The notes under the pieces are model-generated. The model saw only the letters and a list, made by a program, of their open reading frames with translations. It was not told where the DNA came from and ran no database searches. The translations under genes were made by a program, and so were the position numbers. From Polydactylus sextarius (Eukaryota > Chordata > Actinopteri > Polynemidae), in NCBI GenBank assembly GCA_016801845.1, contig CM028917.1, positions 8,138,501-8,202,500 of the forward strand: DNA of 64,000 bases, written 5' to 3'. Positions 1 through 12,900 of this stretch are shown here, one piece after another (positions within the stretch are counted from its first letter, which is position 1; every line of letters starts with the position of its first letter).

Positions 1-814
1 AATAACTGCAGCAGCAACTAACAATTATATTTAGCACTAATTAATCTGCCAATTATATACAAAATAAAATAAAATCCACATTACATATGAGTCTGAAAAT
101 CCTCACAATGTGTCAAACTGAAAGTCTAACACCAAATATAGACCCAAAGATATTTAATTTACATAAAATTTACATAATTTACATTGTCATAAAGCACTAA
201 ATCAGTAATGTTTTGCATTTAAACATTCAAATGGTTTACATATTTACATATGTACATATCTTACTTGTATGTAACATGTAACACTAACAAACTACATCAA
301 GGAAATATGAAGTCACCAAGACTATTATCAGTGATAAAATAAAATTAGCCAGGGTTAATGAATGTTCACTAACTTTAACTTTTAATGTTTTAGTTAATAT
401 TAGGTGCCATAAGCAAGTGGTAATTCAGATTTAAGAAGGCTTAATGAAACTGAAATTCAAAATTGAATCTGTAAATATAAATATAATCTGTAAATATAAT
501 AATATGCAATTTCCTCTTTAATTACACATTAATCTCCCTTTTAAGTTTTGTTTTCCTGTATGTTGTATTTCTCCTGTATATTGTATTTCTCTTAAACAAA
601 ATAGAAAATGCCATCACAGCAGAGTCTGGTCAGCAATTTGTATTTTTTTTTTCTATTAAAATTTAATTGCAAGCCAAGTCCATGTTCAACATAAAAAAAT
701 GAACTGAGCCATCAGCCCGCTCAGCTCTCACTGTAGGTCTTTATGACAAACAGTATATAATGAAGCCATAATTATCTAACTGTATCGTGTGTGTGTGTTT
801 TTGTGTCCCTCCAG
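1..814 (+). other. intron of the left-edge gene
   Basis: AT-rich DNA with no convincing coding exon on either strand. It ends in the TGTCCCTCCAG acceptor of the penultimate exon. Nothing else recognised. Confidence 0.6.
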
Positions 815-1138
815 GCAGGAGAGCTGAGCCAGCACTGCGATCGCCCTACGAGTCTGGATTCTCCATGACAGTGAGTAATAAACCGTTAGGATTAACATCT
901 GCCTCCACATATTCTGCAATTAAGCACTGCAACCTTTTACTACCACAGGCGATTATAGCCAAGTTATATTGTAAGGTTAATGAAAGTGCAGTTTATCATG
1001 AGTTTTAATTGCGGTGGCCTGATGAATGTGCGATTGTGTGTGTTTCAGGAAATCGACCCCGACAAAGATTACACCATTCCTCGTCCTCAGACCACCAACA
1101 TCAGGGAACCCTACGATGACTATTACGGACATGATTAA
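815..1138 (+). CDS. 3' end of an unidentified gene (last two coding exons, partial)
   Basis: Two coding exons can be joined. Exon A (815-870) follows a polypyrimidine/AG acceptor and ends at a strong GTGAGT donor in phase 0. Exon B (1049-1138) follows a TTTCAG acceptor and reads to a TAA stop at 1136-1138. The joined C-terminus contains RSPYESGFSMT followed by EIDPDKDYTIPRPQ and ends in REPYDDYYGHD. This is an acidic, Tyr- and Pro-containing tail without a membrane segment, and would suit a cytoplasmic tail or a disordered C-terminus. The rest of the gene lies to the left of the window. I do not recognise the family. The exon structure is well supported by splice sites, frame and the downstream polyadenylation signal. 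The first base of exon A could also be 819, because GCAG occurs twice. Confidence 0.72.
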
Positions 1139-1915
1139 AGAGACTTTGTTTTTCTGACTTTGTCTAAAGAAACTGCCACCGAAGCCAAAGTTGAAGATGA
1201 CCCAACTTCTGCACTAATCTGTACTTTGAGTACTCAGCACAAATATGTTTTAATACGTGATTTTCTTGTGCAAATGTAAATATTGCTGCATAGTGTTACA
1301 AGAATTGTTATTTCAAATCTGTCAGTAGAATGTAAAACCCTCGGCCCTGAAGAGAAGAAAGGAAAAAGGACTGAGCAGTGTGATTCATCTGCTTGAGCCT
1401 CACCATCGAGGCTTGATGGGTTCAGATAGTCCAGTCCAAATCCACATCACAAATACTTAGTAAAAGTGCATCTTCATAATGGTGTGTGAGGTGTACATGT
1501 TGTGTGCTGGTCTGATGATGGTATGTAATAACCCCGAGGTGACAGAGGAGGCGTGAAACTGTCACTCTGAAGGTGCCAAACTACACAGCAGAGCAGAGGC
1601 ATGTGAGGATGGTGGAGAGAAGGGAACAGCGGGAACGGGTGAGGAGAGGATGGTTAGATGAGATGAGATAAGACAGGAGGAGGATAGGACCAGAAACCTG
1701 TCAGCGCTGTGGGAGACTTGTGCCATCACTGATTAACATCTTCATATTCAAAGTACATTAGTTACTAGACGTTGTGCTGCACCATTACAGTAGATGTGTT
1801 CTATTTAAACAAAAAAAAAAACAAAAACACAGGGAATACAAGATACGCCATTTCTCACTAACACTTTTTATGCATTTGTGTGACCGCTGTTTTCAATAAA
1901 AGGTTCATCTATTGA
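1139..1915 (+). other. 3' UTR of the left-edge gene
   Basis: Non-coding sequence from the TAA stop to shortly after the AATAAA at 1895-1900. The downstream end is approximate. Confidence 0.65.
1895..1900 (+). terminator. polyadenylation signal AATAAA of the left-edge gene
   Basis: Canonical AATAAA about 760 bases after the stop codon, followed by a T/G-containing stretch. It is the first canonical signal on this strand after the stop. Confidence 0.65.
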
Positions 1916-2027
1916 AGGTTGAATTTGTTTCTAAGAGTTTCACTCAAACAGTAAACGCTGATTACTCTCAACCAGTCAGAGCCATGAATCCAGGCACCTG
2001 CTGCAGAGTGGTAGTATTGCACTTAAA

Positions 2028-2043
2028 CCACCAGGGGGCAGTG
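2028..2043 (+). promoter_or_regulatory. CTCF-type motif, forward orientation
   Basis: CCACCAGGGGGCAGTG matches the vertebrate CTCF core (CCACNAGRGGGCRSTR) at essentially all informative positions. It sits in the short gap between two convergent genes. Occupancy is inferred, not shown. Confidence 0.65.
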
Positions 2044-2375
2044 TCTAGGCATCGCCAAGTTAAACCTACCTCCTAAGCCTGGAGGACAGAGAACTAGTCA
2101 CAGCTGATATAGTCTAAACTTTTCAAAAAAATAAGTGTCGTTATTAAAGCAAAAGATTGGCATAATATCAAAGTATGTGATGTTTTTTATTGTCACATAA
2201 GACGAGAATAAGTGATGTCATTATAGTTCATCCCATCTGGTCTGTTCTACACTTATTTTTCTCACAGTGGCCTGTAGTGACTGTGTCATCCACAAAGGTC
2301 AATCCCCCTTTACTCCAACAGATGCAATCTTCACACACACACCCCTCTTATCAGACGGTCTTCAATCTATTCTTC

Positions 2376-2517
2376 CAATTAGCCCGACTTCAATTACTCA
2401 CAGAGAGCATGCCATCAAATTGGCAATTGCCCTCTTGTGCATTAGAGCAATTAGCAAGGATATGAGGTTTCCCATCACATCCAGCCCATTTGCAGCCATT
2501 ATCTCCAGATGCAATTA
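2376..2517. promoter_or_regulatory. cluster of CAATTA/TAATTG homeodomain-type motifs, possible enhancer
   Basis: CAATTA occurs at 2376, 2391, 2448 and 2512, with the palindrome CAATTG at 2424, all within about 140 bases. This is far denser than the surrounding sequence. The stretch lies between the two convergent genes and has no coding potential. An enhancer or conserved non-coding element is an inference. Confidence 0.35.
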
Positions 2518-3044
2518 AAGATTGCTCCAGATCGTTCCCCTTGGGCGGCGATGAGAAAGTTGGAGTCAGGTTGAAAAAGATTATTGCTCGGTAGATTTGG
2601 CGAGCAGGAACAAAAAGTCAAGAATTAACACCAAGTGCAAACTCAACTGTGAGTGTCGTGAGTCATCTGACTCAATTGACACGAGCTGATGTGCCACTGA
2701 GAGGGAAAAGTTTCTGTGTAGTTGAGAGAAGTGATCATAAAGTTGCAACATCCCTCTGACCCCCTCGTAGCATGTTTAATCAAACACAGCTTTCCCTTAT
2801 CTCCCTCCGATATAAGGGGTCTGTAGCATTTACAGCAGCCTCTCACTCTGCTGATTAGATAACCTCATTCCAGACACTGAAAAGAAAACGATAAGATTCC
2901 AAGAATCACAAGAAGGAAATAACACAATGCTTCAAAACTAAAAAAACATATATGTAGACGTGCTCTATCAGCTCCTGATAAACTGATTAAGAATCATGAA
3001 TGAGTTAAGAATCATCCGAGGACCAGAGCATAAAAACCAAACAG

Positions 3045-3054
3045 TTTATTTATT
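3045..3054 (-). terminator. rbfox2: rbfox2 polyadenylation signal (AATAAATAAA)
   Basis: On the minus strand the sequence reads AATAAATAAA, followed by a T/G-rich stretch (about 3020-3044). It is about 3.86 kb downstream of the rbfox2 stop. Other AATAAA-like words nearby (about 3212 and 3350-3380) may serve as alternative sites. Confidence 0.45.
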
Positions 3055-6000
3055 ATATACATTCAATAATAATGAAGAGAAGAAACAGAAGGCAGACACA
3101 AGGATGGCAAAATAAAACATTGTGAGAAAATACATGTCACTTAATGAAAAAAAAATTGCTTGGATAAATGAGCTTTTAAGAGCATGTGACATAAAAAAAC
3201 CTCCACATGCAATTTAAACCCATTTATTAAATCCCTGTACAAAAACTCCCACTGGGTTGACTTGAACACAGCGCAGGGAGTCGGGGGTCAGCAACCAACC
3301 GAGGACAACTTTCACCTCTGTGTCGTTCCAGCACACATCTGGCGCTTTGTTTATTTATGTGTTTGTGGATTTATTGCAACCTCGCAAAATCAGATTTACT
3401 CCAATTAGAAGAAAGGCGACGGCGACGAGCGAAAACGAGCCACAGGGGCGCACCGCCTCGATAACCACGGCGAGGTGGAGGTGTTGCTAAATGAGCATCT
3501 CCGTGGGCACGTTCACAACAACACTCGGCAGCAGCCTCGTCGCACGCGCGGCGAAATGATTTTTCTTTGACAGACGAGCTCGAGGCAGAATTAAGGTTTT
3601 ATGGGCCGACGTCGCCATTGTTAGAATTTTAAAAGATTTACTTTCATTATATATATATTAAAAAAAAATACACACACACACAACCCACATGGGTCCAGAC
3701 ACACCAAATTAAAGTTAACACATCTGATATGACTGGTGATTACCACGACGACCACAGAGGCGCAGAGCAGAGATAACCCAGATTATTGAAGCAGACTGAA
3801 TCAGCTTCCATAAAGTGAGGGCCACTCGTCTCCTCCCCACCCGGACACTCTGTACTAGACCTTTACTGAGATTCCTCCGTCGCTCCTGTCACCTCACATT
3901 TACATAACTTTCTCCACCTCCTGCTATGTAAACACCCCATCATCATCCTCCTCCTCCTCCAGCACTATGATTTGAAATCATGCACAAATGAAAAGATTCT
4001 TTGACTGACACCCTTTCCTCTCTCACAAAAGCATGCATAGCAACACTTATAATACTTGTAAGGGATAGGACAAAAAAAAAAAAAAAAACAAAACAAAACA
4101 AAAAAATAGAAGAAGAGGTAATGCGCGTCAAAAATACTCATTGGACCTACTGCACACACGTTTCACAAGCATACAAAACATTACCCCCTCCTCTCACTGT
4201 CCGCTCCACCCTGAGCGCACTGCATCCCCCGGAAAAAAAAAAACAAAAAAACAAAAAAAACAAAAACAGAGAGAGACAGTGGGGGACGTTGTTATCCTGT
4301 CAGCTAATGATTAATGGCTCAGCTTCTCACCTTCACCATCACGGCCACGATGTCCCTCGACTAACCACCCACACATTGTTTTATTGTTCAAAAAGGTGAC
4401 CACTGCTGGGCTACAAGGCTTGTTCCACACAGTGTACACATTTATTTTTTGTGTGTGTGTCTTTTTCTTCAAGCCCTGCTGGCAAATGTAATTCGAAATA
4501 TCCTCTCGTGTCTACCTCTGTCTTTCTGCGTTATCCCTCATGACTCCATCTGCTCTAATTTCCCTTGTCTGCAGCAAAAACACATCTGTATCTACAGCGT
4601 GTTCAATGTGTTCGTTACAAAAAAGATAGATAGATAGATTGAGATAGAGAGAGGAGAGAGACAATAAATTAGTGTGTGGAGTGAATCAAATTTCTGATTT
4701 CCCAAACTGCTGTAACCTTTTAAACATGTTCTGTCTTCTCGTTGACATTTCCCAGGGTGCTGTTTCGACACCGTACTGAAGAAAACAGCTTCAACCCAAA
4801 GTTTAACACAATAACATAAAAAAACCCAAAGATTCAACCACAAAAAAAAGAAATACATCAGGACCAAAAAATGTGCTTTCTTCAGTAAAATCTTTGGAAC
4901 CAAAGAGGCAAATAATATCAATAACAACATAGTGAGAGTATATGGAGATGTAATACATAGGACAGACTTGGTCTATAAATGGTCTGCTTGCCTTCAGACA
5001 GACTGGTAAAGAGAGCTTTAAAACTATTCAGAGCAAAACACTCTCGGAGAGCATGATGGATTTAAAATTACAAAATGATGTGGAACAACTAGTGAAAACA
5101 ATGAATATAAATAGAAAATTCTCATTAATTCCGAGACTTCCATCAGATGACTGCAATGTCTTTAGTTTCAACGCCGCGTTCTAATCTGGGCCGTCCTGTT
5201 GGGATCTACTGTTCTGCTGAGTTGAGATCAGACACTGTTTCCACGCACAGAGCAGCTCTGCCTTGAAGCCTGGAGGCATAAATATCTCAATTGGCCAGGA
5301 GGGATTCCCGTTTGGCTTGACTGGCAGATGATTAGTTTCCCATGTGGGGGCGAAATCTGCTTCGCCGACAAAAAAAAAAAAAAATCGAGTTCATTTCGTG
5401 TTTTCGTTTGTCCATCTGACCCGTTCCTTCGCTGCAGCTGGAATGTCTGACGGTTTAGGACGTAGAAAGAAATGTACCGAGCAGAACGAGGCTGAGCCTT
5501 CTGTGAGGAGGGGGTGCGGGTTGGGGGTGGAGGGGGTGAAGGTGCACTGACTTGTCTAAATGGACAGACAGTACATCAGGGTCAGAGTTCATGGCTGACA
5601 AAGTTTGAAAATGATTCAACATCCCCGTCTTAGCGTCGCACTTCTAGTGATAAATGGAGTATGTGAAGGAGACCAGAGAGGGACAAACCGCTGAAAGTAA
5701 TGGACAGTTTCATATATATCAATACATGTCTACGCATCTCATCATCGATGGCAGCAAAAAAAAAACAGAATCAAACGAAAGAAAAACTGAGGTAATGCAG
5801 AAAAAACAAAGTCACTTTTTTTTTTTTTCCTTGTCATTTTCACTTTTTTTTTTTTAAACTTTTTTTTTTATATATATTTTTTGTAGTTGTGGCTTTTTGT
5901 TGAATTCCTCTTTTATGATCGAGTGAAACCGGGAAAATGTCAGAAAATGACAAAAAAAAAAAAAAAAAAAAAACAAACAAGAAACTTCTTTCACCCCCCC

Positions 6001-6103
6001 ACTCTTCGCGTTGCTCGTTAAGTTTTGCCGTTACCGGGACAACGAGTGGTTATCGTCGGTCAGACGCTCCCATGATCCCTCCCGTTGAAATGTTTGGTGA
6101 ATT

Positions 6104-6146
<43 letters not shown>

Positions 6147-6916
6147 ACAACGGGGATGATTCCTACGTCTTCTGTAACGAGCAGTCAGTTTGATTCTTGA
6201 TTCTTTTTTTTTTTTTCATGATTATACCACAATGTTAAACCAGAGGGAGATTGTAGCTTTACATCCATGTAGTGTTTAAAAACATAAGTACCTTTTCTTT
6301 TTAGTGATGCTGTGCTGTGGCAGTTCTATCATTCTGTGCAGGTCAACACTAAAGGAAAATGTAAACTAGAGGCAACCGTATACTTATGTATGTGTATATA
6401 GGTCTGATTAGGTCTTATAGGGCAGTGGATATACTGTCAGTTCAGAGACTCTGAGGAAAAAAAAACAAAAAGTTTGTAGTGTTCAGGGTCACACAGGAAC
6501 TGCAGTCTCTCTTCCTTCCAGGTCCCATAGTGTTTCGAAAAACCGTCCTAAATTGTGCCACGTAGATCAAAGTAGCAGGCTCCAGCTCTTTTCTTTTTTT
6601 CTTTCCTTGTTTTTTTCTTTTCTTTATTTTTTTGCGGGAGAAGTTCGTGGTATTTTTTTCCCCCCATTGTTTCCATCTCAGCATCAGAGAGAAGAGAACA
6701 GAAACAGAGTTGGAGTTGATGATGTGGCAATGTGGCGAGGACCTCTCTCGCCACAAGGAGGAAAAAAACAAAAAAAACAAAACAAAAACAAAGAAAAAAC
6801 AGATGAGCTTCACTATAGTCCGCCTGGAGAAAACTGGAGGGGAGCTCCTGCCAAACAAAGAGCTTGAAAAAAGTGTTTTGGAGCGATGTGAAATTCCTTG
6901 GGTGTGATTTGTGGTT
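3055..6916 (-). other. rbfox2: rbfox2 3' UTR
   Basis: About 3.9 kb with no convincing exon. It contains many homopolymer A/T runs, including T36 at 6106-6141, and a TGCATG motif (minus strand) at 4032-4037. A long, AU-rich 3' UTR is usual for RBFOX genes. Its extent depends on which polyadenylation site is used. Confidence 0.5.
6106..6141. repeat. poly(T) run of 36
   Basis: Uninterrupted T36 in the rbfox2 3' UTR region (poly(A) in the transcript). Confidence 0.95.
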
Positions 6917-6961
6917 TTAGTAGGGAGCGAACCTACTGTATCCTGCTCGGTATAAACTGGC
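6917..6961 (-). CDS. rbfox2: rbfox2 last coding exon (ASLYRAGYSRFAPY, stop)
   Basis: Acceptor CTGTTTCAG, then ASLYRAGYSRFAPY and TAA (6917-6919). This is the universal RBFOX C-terminus with one Gly-to-Ala change compared with mammals. Confidence 0.93.
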   Translation of the reverse strand, partial: ASLYRAGYSRFAPY

Positions 6962-9900
6962 CTGAAACAGAACAGACACAAAAGTTACACAGTGGAAAAA
7001 ACGTTCTTACAGCTTCATATTGCTGTTATATAAATTATACTTTTACTGTAGCGCCACAGTCAAAACACAATTCATTCATGTCGTAGTTGTTTTTTTCGTA
7101 GAGTTTGCGTCTGTGTTCTCACCATGGCTCCCACTCCGTAAGCAGCAGCAGCTGGAGCTAAAGCGTGGTATGGATCTGTAGTGTAGACCCGTCCGTAACT
7201 GGCAGCACAAACAAACACGCAGGAAAGAAATCATTTAAAGTTGGAAGCGAGTAAACAAAATCAGGTTTGCAAATATTTCACCAGGAAGGAAACCAGGTGT
7301 TTGTTAGAGCGCAGAGATGTGCACAGAATAAGTCCACACACAACACATCGCTTTCTCTTCACCTCAACCCACTGAAACACTGTGTTTTTTATTTTTCTTT
7401 TTTAAAAAAAAGAGACTTGCAGGTCACTTTCACATCCGCATGAATCCGAGTACACCTGACCTCAAAATGCAGTTCATTTGATTAGACTGAACTCTGTGTA
7501 CTGAGCCTGTGCCTGGATCAGCAAACTGTGCCCCTGGGTTTATTAGTGGATCGCAAAGCAACTGGGTGCATACCACCACCCTCTGTATCAGAGTATACGT
7601 GTGTGTATGTGTGTGCTACTTCTGTACAGAACAACATTACTCATGTGAAAAGCTGAGCGGCGGGGGAGTGGAAATGGGTGGGTAATCACACTCAGGCACG
7701 GTACGAAACCACCGTACCTCATCTTAAATCGCCCTCAGTGAGTGTTTCGGTAAGCTGCCCTTCGAGGGGCCGCAAGTTGTGTGGTAGCGACGATAAGAAG
7801 GAATTTTTAAAACAATAATCTGTTTTGTTATTGGCTTGGAAAATAGGTAGAAAAGAAGAAGCGATATAGCCGTTAATGTGTTGTTCAGGTGTGGGCAGAT
7901 CTCTCTCAGTTTCCTCTGTTTTCTCATGAAAAATGCTGACAATTAATGTAGTATACCCACAATGCTTTTCAGTGAATTACATTCGCAATAAATAGAAACT
8001 TTCTTTGTTTACAAGGAAACTCAAGAGAGCACCTTTAAGCTGAGTTTACAGTTTGTTGTCGCCCTGTTATAGGTTCATTTCTTCTTTGGTCTCTGATGTG
8101 CAATTGGCACAAAAACAAACACACACACACACTGTTTCTGTGGCCACAAAACACAAATATTTTTAAAATTAAATATAACAGCTAATATAACTTCATGAAG
8201 AATGCAAAACCATTTTATCTTATTGATTTGGCTGCAGGATTGTGTTTCCATTCAGGTAAAGTTTCCACAGTAACTGATCCTCTGCTGTGATGCAGTTAAA
8301 TTTTCATGTTCAAGTCTTCCCAACTTTAACTGTTAAGTCGTTCATTTATATCCATCTATTAATAGTATGTCAACGAGCATGAATATTCTGATATGTTCCC
8401 TATATATCTATAACCAGTCATGTAATCTATTCATCCTGCAGCCTTGGCTTCCTCTTTAGATGATCAGCAGAAAAACCAGAGCTGGATCCTTTCAGCAGCT
8501 GTACAGTTCGTACGTCAGTACCTCTGCTGTACAGTGATATACAGTGACGTGTGTGTGAGTGTGTGTTGATACATGCCCTCAGTTGACCTCACCTGTCGCT
8601 GTAGGCGGCAGCTGCGGCGGTTGCTCCGGTTACAGCTGCGGGCTGGGCGTAGCGATAGGCGGCGGCGGCAGCAGCAGCAGGATAGCCTCCCTAGAGACAC
8701 ACACACACACACACACACAGATATATCACAACTGAGTTACATGTCTCTGAAGAAAAAGACACCTGGGCTAAGGTGTATAGATGAAAAGGGAGGGGGGGTG
8801 AGATGCAACGTACTGATATTTCAGAGAAATACTCAGATCATATGCAAATACTTGAGATTAAAGTCTTAAAAAGTCTGTATATAATAACTGTGTTTTTCTA
8901 AAGGACAGCATATTTTCATGTGTGATCAATATATATTTCTAAAAGAGACTTTTGCTTCTATTCTGAAAGAATAACTTTCCTCTCAGTTTGCATCAGTATA
9001 TTGCATTTCTGTGTGGGTAAAGAAGGAGGAGGTCGGGTGTTGGATGTGGGACAAGAAGTGCTTTATCAGTGAGACAGAGGGAGGAAATTGGACTGTCGAG
9101 GTTGAGTTAGATTGTATTATTATCACTACAGGAGAGAGGGAGGCAAAAACAGTGGAAGACAAAATGTTCACACACTTGAGGCCAAATAGCAGCCTCATTG
9201 TCTTATTGGGACAGAAGGTTCAAATAATGAATGGACACGTCAGGAGGACACCTAAGGGATGCTAGAGTCAGACATGTTCATGACATTTGTTATTGTTATT
9301 AATATCTGCCTTCTTACACGTGGATTCAATAGAGAGAAAACAAAGAGGAAGATGGGGGGAAAAATAGTCACACACACAAACACACCCACACAAGGCTATG
9401 CTGACTTAAAAAAAAAATCATATCCTCGCACTGAGACTGCATGCAGGACCCAAATTATAATTCAACCCTAGTCAACAAAAGACAATAACAAAAACACAAC
9501 ACCACCGCATTTGGACCTGATCAAAACAGAACAAAGTGAGAGGCCTGTAGGACACGGAGCAGAGGCAGATAGAAAAAGATAGAGATGGAGAAACCAAAAG
9601 AAAAAACAAAAAAAAAACTCTGCTTATTATTGGGGAAGAGAGAGAGAGAGAGAGAGAGCAAGGCTTTCTGGGTAAGTGGAGGGAAAGGACACAGGACAGT
9701 AATACAAATACAGTATGTCTGCATGCAGCAGCTGATCAGCACATGCTTCAGTAATCACCCTGGGGAGAGGGCAGGTCAGGGGTAGTGGTTAATTCAGGAA
9801 GAGACCATGTTCTCCGTTTCAACTTGAAGGACTTAAAAGGATCAGACCTTTACTGTAAAATGGTGGCCTCCAATTGCAAAGGAATGTTTCAAGAAATTTT

Positions 9901-12900
9901 TACCTTGTGGTTTTTTTTTTTTTTTTTATTATTTATTGATTTATTTTTTTGGCCAGAATAAAGTCGGGTGTCATACTTCTCCGAAAACTAACAAAACAAA
10001 AGAGACCAGGCTCTCTTTTGAACAAACTGCGAACTATAAAAGTACACTCTGTGCAATTTAGTAGTTTAGTAAACAAACAAACAAACAAACGATTAAAGCC
10101 CTTCCCCCACAATCAGAAAAAAGTGCAAAAATATTTTCAGTGAGTTAGTAGGAAAACAAAGCAAAAATTCAAAAGTAATGGTCATTTTGGTTTTATAACA
10201 AGTTAAAAAAAAAATAGAAAAAATGTTCCAGGTCAGATCAGAAGATGATTCATAAGATCAGAGAAAGTAGTACAGTAAAACAATGCACACTGTGGGTTTG
10301 GTGTTGAGTTGACCCTACCTGAGGCAATCTGGGACTAAGGACTGAGTCCTGAAACACTAGTCTATAGAGAGAACAGAAACAACCGTTGTCAACCTGGATA
10401 CACACACACACACACGCACACGCACACACACACTCTTGTTCATATGTTCGCAACACTCACACATTGATGCACCCAGCCGCATCCGCCCACAGAGCAGCCT
10501 TTGTAGTGGTGTTTGAGATCCTATCATTAAGATTTCACAGCTCTGTTTGTTTTTTTTTTTCTTCACTTTTACATCAGTAGATCCTATTTTGACCCAAGCT
10601 GTGTTCAAACAGCATCATGACAGACATTGCTGTCCCAAGAAAAGGAAAAGAAAAACACCTTGTAGCATAAAGGATTGTGTCTTAGTTTGTGGTGTACAGT
10701 GCTTTTAAACAGTTTCTGATGGTGGACTCATTCACCTTTATGCAGGCAGCTCTGTGCAATGCATGACTTGGACGCACATGCAGAATCACCCCCAGAGGAA
10801 AAAAAAAAACAAAAACAAAAAAGAGCAGGAGAAAGGTGTGAGAAGGGGAGGGAGGGAGAGAGAAGGTGTGTTGGTGGAAGGTGAGTTTACTTACATACAA
10901 GTCGGCAGCTCCGTAAAACCCATCCTGATACACCACGCTGAGAGAGGAAGAAAATGGAGGAGACAGAAGGGGAGGGGAGGGCAGGGGCGGGGGGTGGGGG
11001 ATGGGGGGTAGTGGTGTAGTGGAGGGGTGCGAAATGGAGTGGTGCACAATCCCAAAAACCAGAGTGGATGAAGGTCACAACAGAGCAAAAACAACAGAAC
11101 GAGAGAGAGGGAGAAAGAGAGAGAAAAGTAGTTATTTCACACCCATGCAACATGCAGAGGAAATACGACTTCCATTTAAGCTCCACAACTGCTGCCAAAA
11201 ACATTACACAACACACTCATGGGGCTAAAAGACGGAGTGCACCGCGCTGAAAATGACATTGTAAAACTACTATTGTTCCCCAGCTACAAGGAAATTGAAG
11301 CCATTTTGAATGGATCATTTTGAGAAGTGCAGTTCTCAGTGGAGCAGATATGGAGAGGGTACTTCCTGCAGTCCCCCCCCCGCCACCCCCCACCCGCCCC
11401 ACAATTTTCACCCTGGTTTAGCTTGATTTGAATGTAATCGTTGTAAGCAACCACGAGGCCATTAACCAGTCAACTCTGCTTTGATGTGAATATCGCAGCA
11501 GTCATAACCCCATTAGCCAATCATCACAGCAACAGCAACAACATGCACAGTTCACGTACTTGAAGGGACAACAACAAAAACAAAACAAAACAACACATCA
11601 CAGTAAATGTGAATAATTTGTAGTGAATCTGTGAGTGGGTGACTGCCTCTGCATTATGACTGAAAGTGATTTGTGTGTGTTTATGTAAATCTGCTGATGG
11701 TGGTATCTGTGTGTTTATTCAAATTAACCTTCAATGGTGTAATCCCATCAGTGTGACATACTCCACTGAATAGCTTGTGAGCTGACAATGCGCCAGCTGG
11801 ACCCGCTGGAGAGAGTGAAGTGTGAATAATGTTTGAGCATGAGACGTGTATGAGCACAGCTGTATGAAACAGAGACCTGGTCAAACAGATTCAGAAAATG
11901 GCATTCATGAGGTGCTGAACAAAACAGCCGCCATTAACCGGTTTATTTCCAAAGTGTTTTCTGGGGCAGCTACAGTGAGTGTGTTGTGTTATGTTGTGTT
12001 GTCACCAGCTATTGTTTTATTGTTTTAGAAGCAACATGTTATGTGTCTTACCCGGGGTAGGCGGGGATGGCGGGCTGGGGAACGGCGGCCCGCACGGCGC
12101 TGTAGACGGGTCGGCCTCGACCCCTGAGGTGGGCGCCGCGGAACGCCGCCGCCGCCGTTGTGGCTGCTGCTGCAGCTGAAGGGTAGGGAAACCCTGGGAC
12201 TGGAGGAGGAGAAGAAGAGACGGCAAATAATTTAGAAAAGAAGGATAGGTCGGAACAGGACAACGTGAGGAGAAAAACTGGAGAAGGTCCGTGATAAATT
12301 CAAAGAGAACAGAGAATAATCTGACTATAGCCTTGTCGGTTTCGGTGCGGGAAAAGCAGCGCATTCATGTAAATGAAAGATTGCAATGTGACTAACATTG
12401 AAAATGGGTTATAGAAAGTTTTTAGTGAGGCTGAAAGAGATTGACCCTGGCCTTACCTGCATAGAGCTCTGGTCCGTACACGGCCCCCACCATTGGACTC
12501 AATTTCCACCCCGCTGATAGTCACACAGAGAAAGGGGAGGGTCAGTGAATGAACAGGGGCATTTATTAAGAACGTAGACTCTTACACGCCTTCGGCACTT
12601 GTATGGTGTTTTATATACACATATTTCTCGACACCATTAGTGCAGTCTTTCAGTTATTCACTGTTATTGTCAGCATTCATGGTTCAGCAGGTACTTCAAG
12701 ACCTGTTTTATTGATTAAAGGAGAAACGAGTGAATTGTCAAGCACCGCTGAGTGGAGTTTTTTTAAAGATTGATTGTAATGCCTGCTTCTGTTGACGCTG
12801 TGCAACTGACCTTGTTTTCTCAAGACAGATTCGCTCAAAACTCAAAACCAAACTAAAGGATGTAATAAAGAAGCATATAAAAAAGAACCCCTCCAAAATA

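Noticed and set aside
12200..12456. Search for an extra cassette exon between rbfox2 exons 8 and 9
   Set aside because: The intron is only 257 bases and shows no exon with fitting frame and splice sites.
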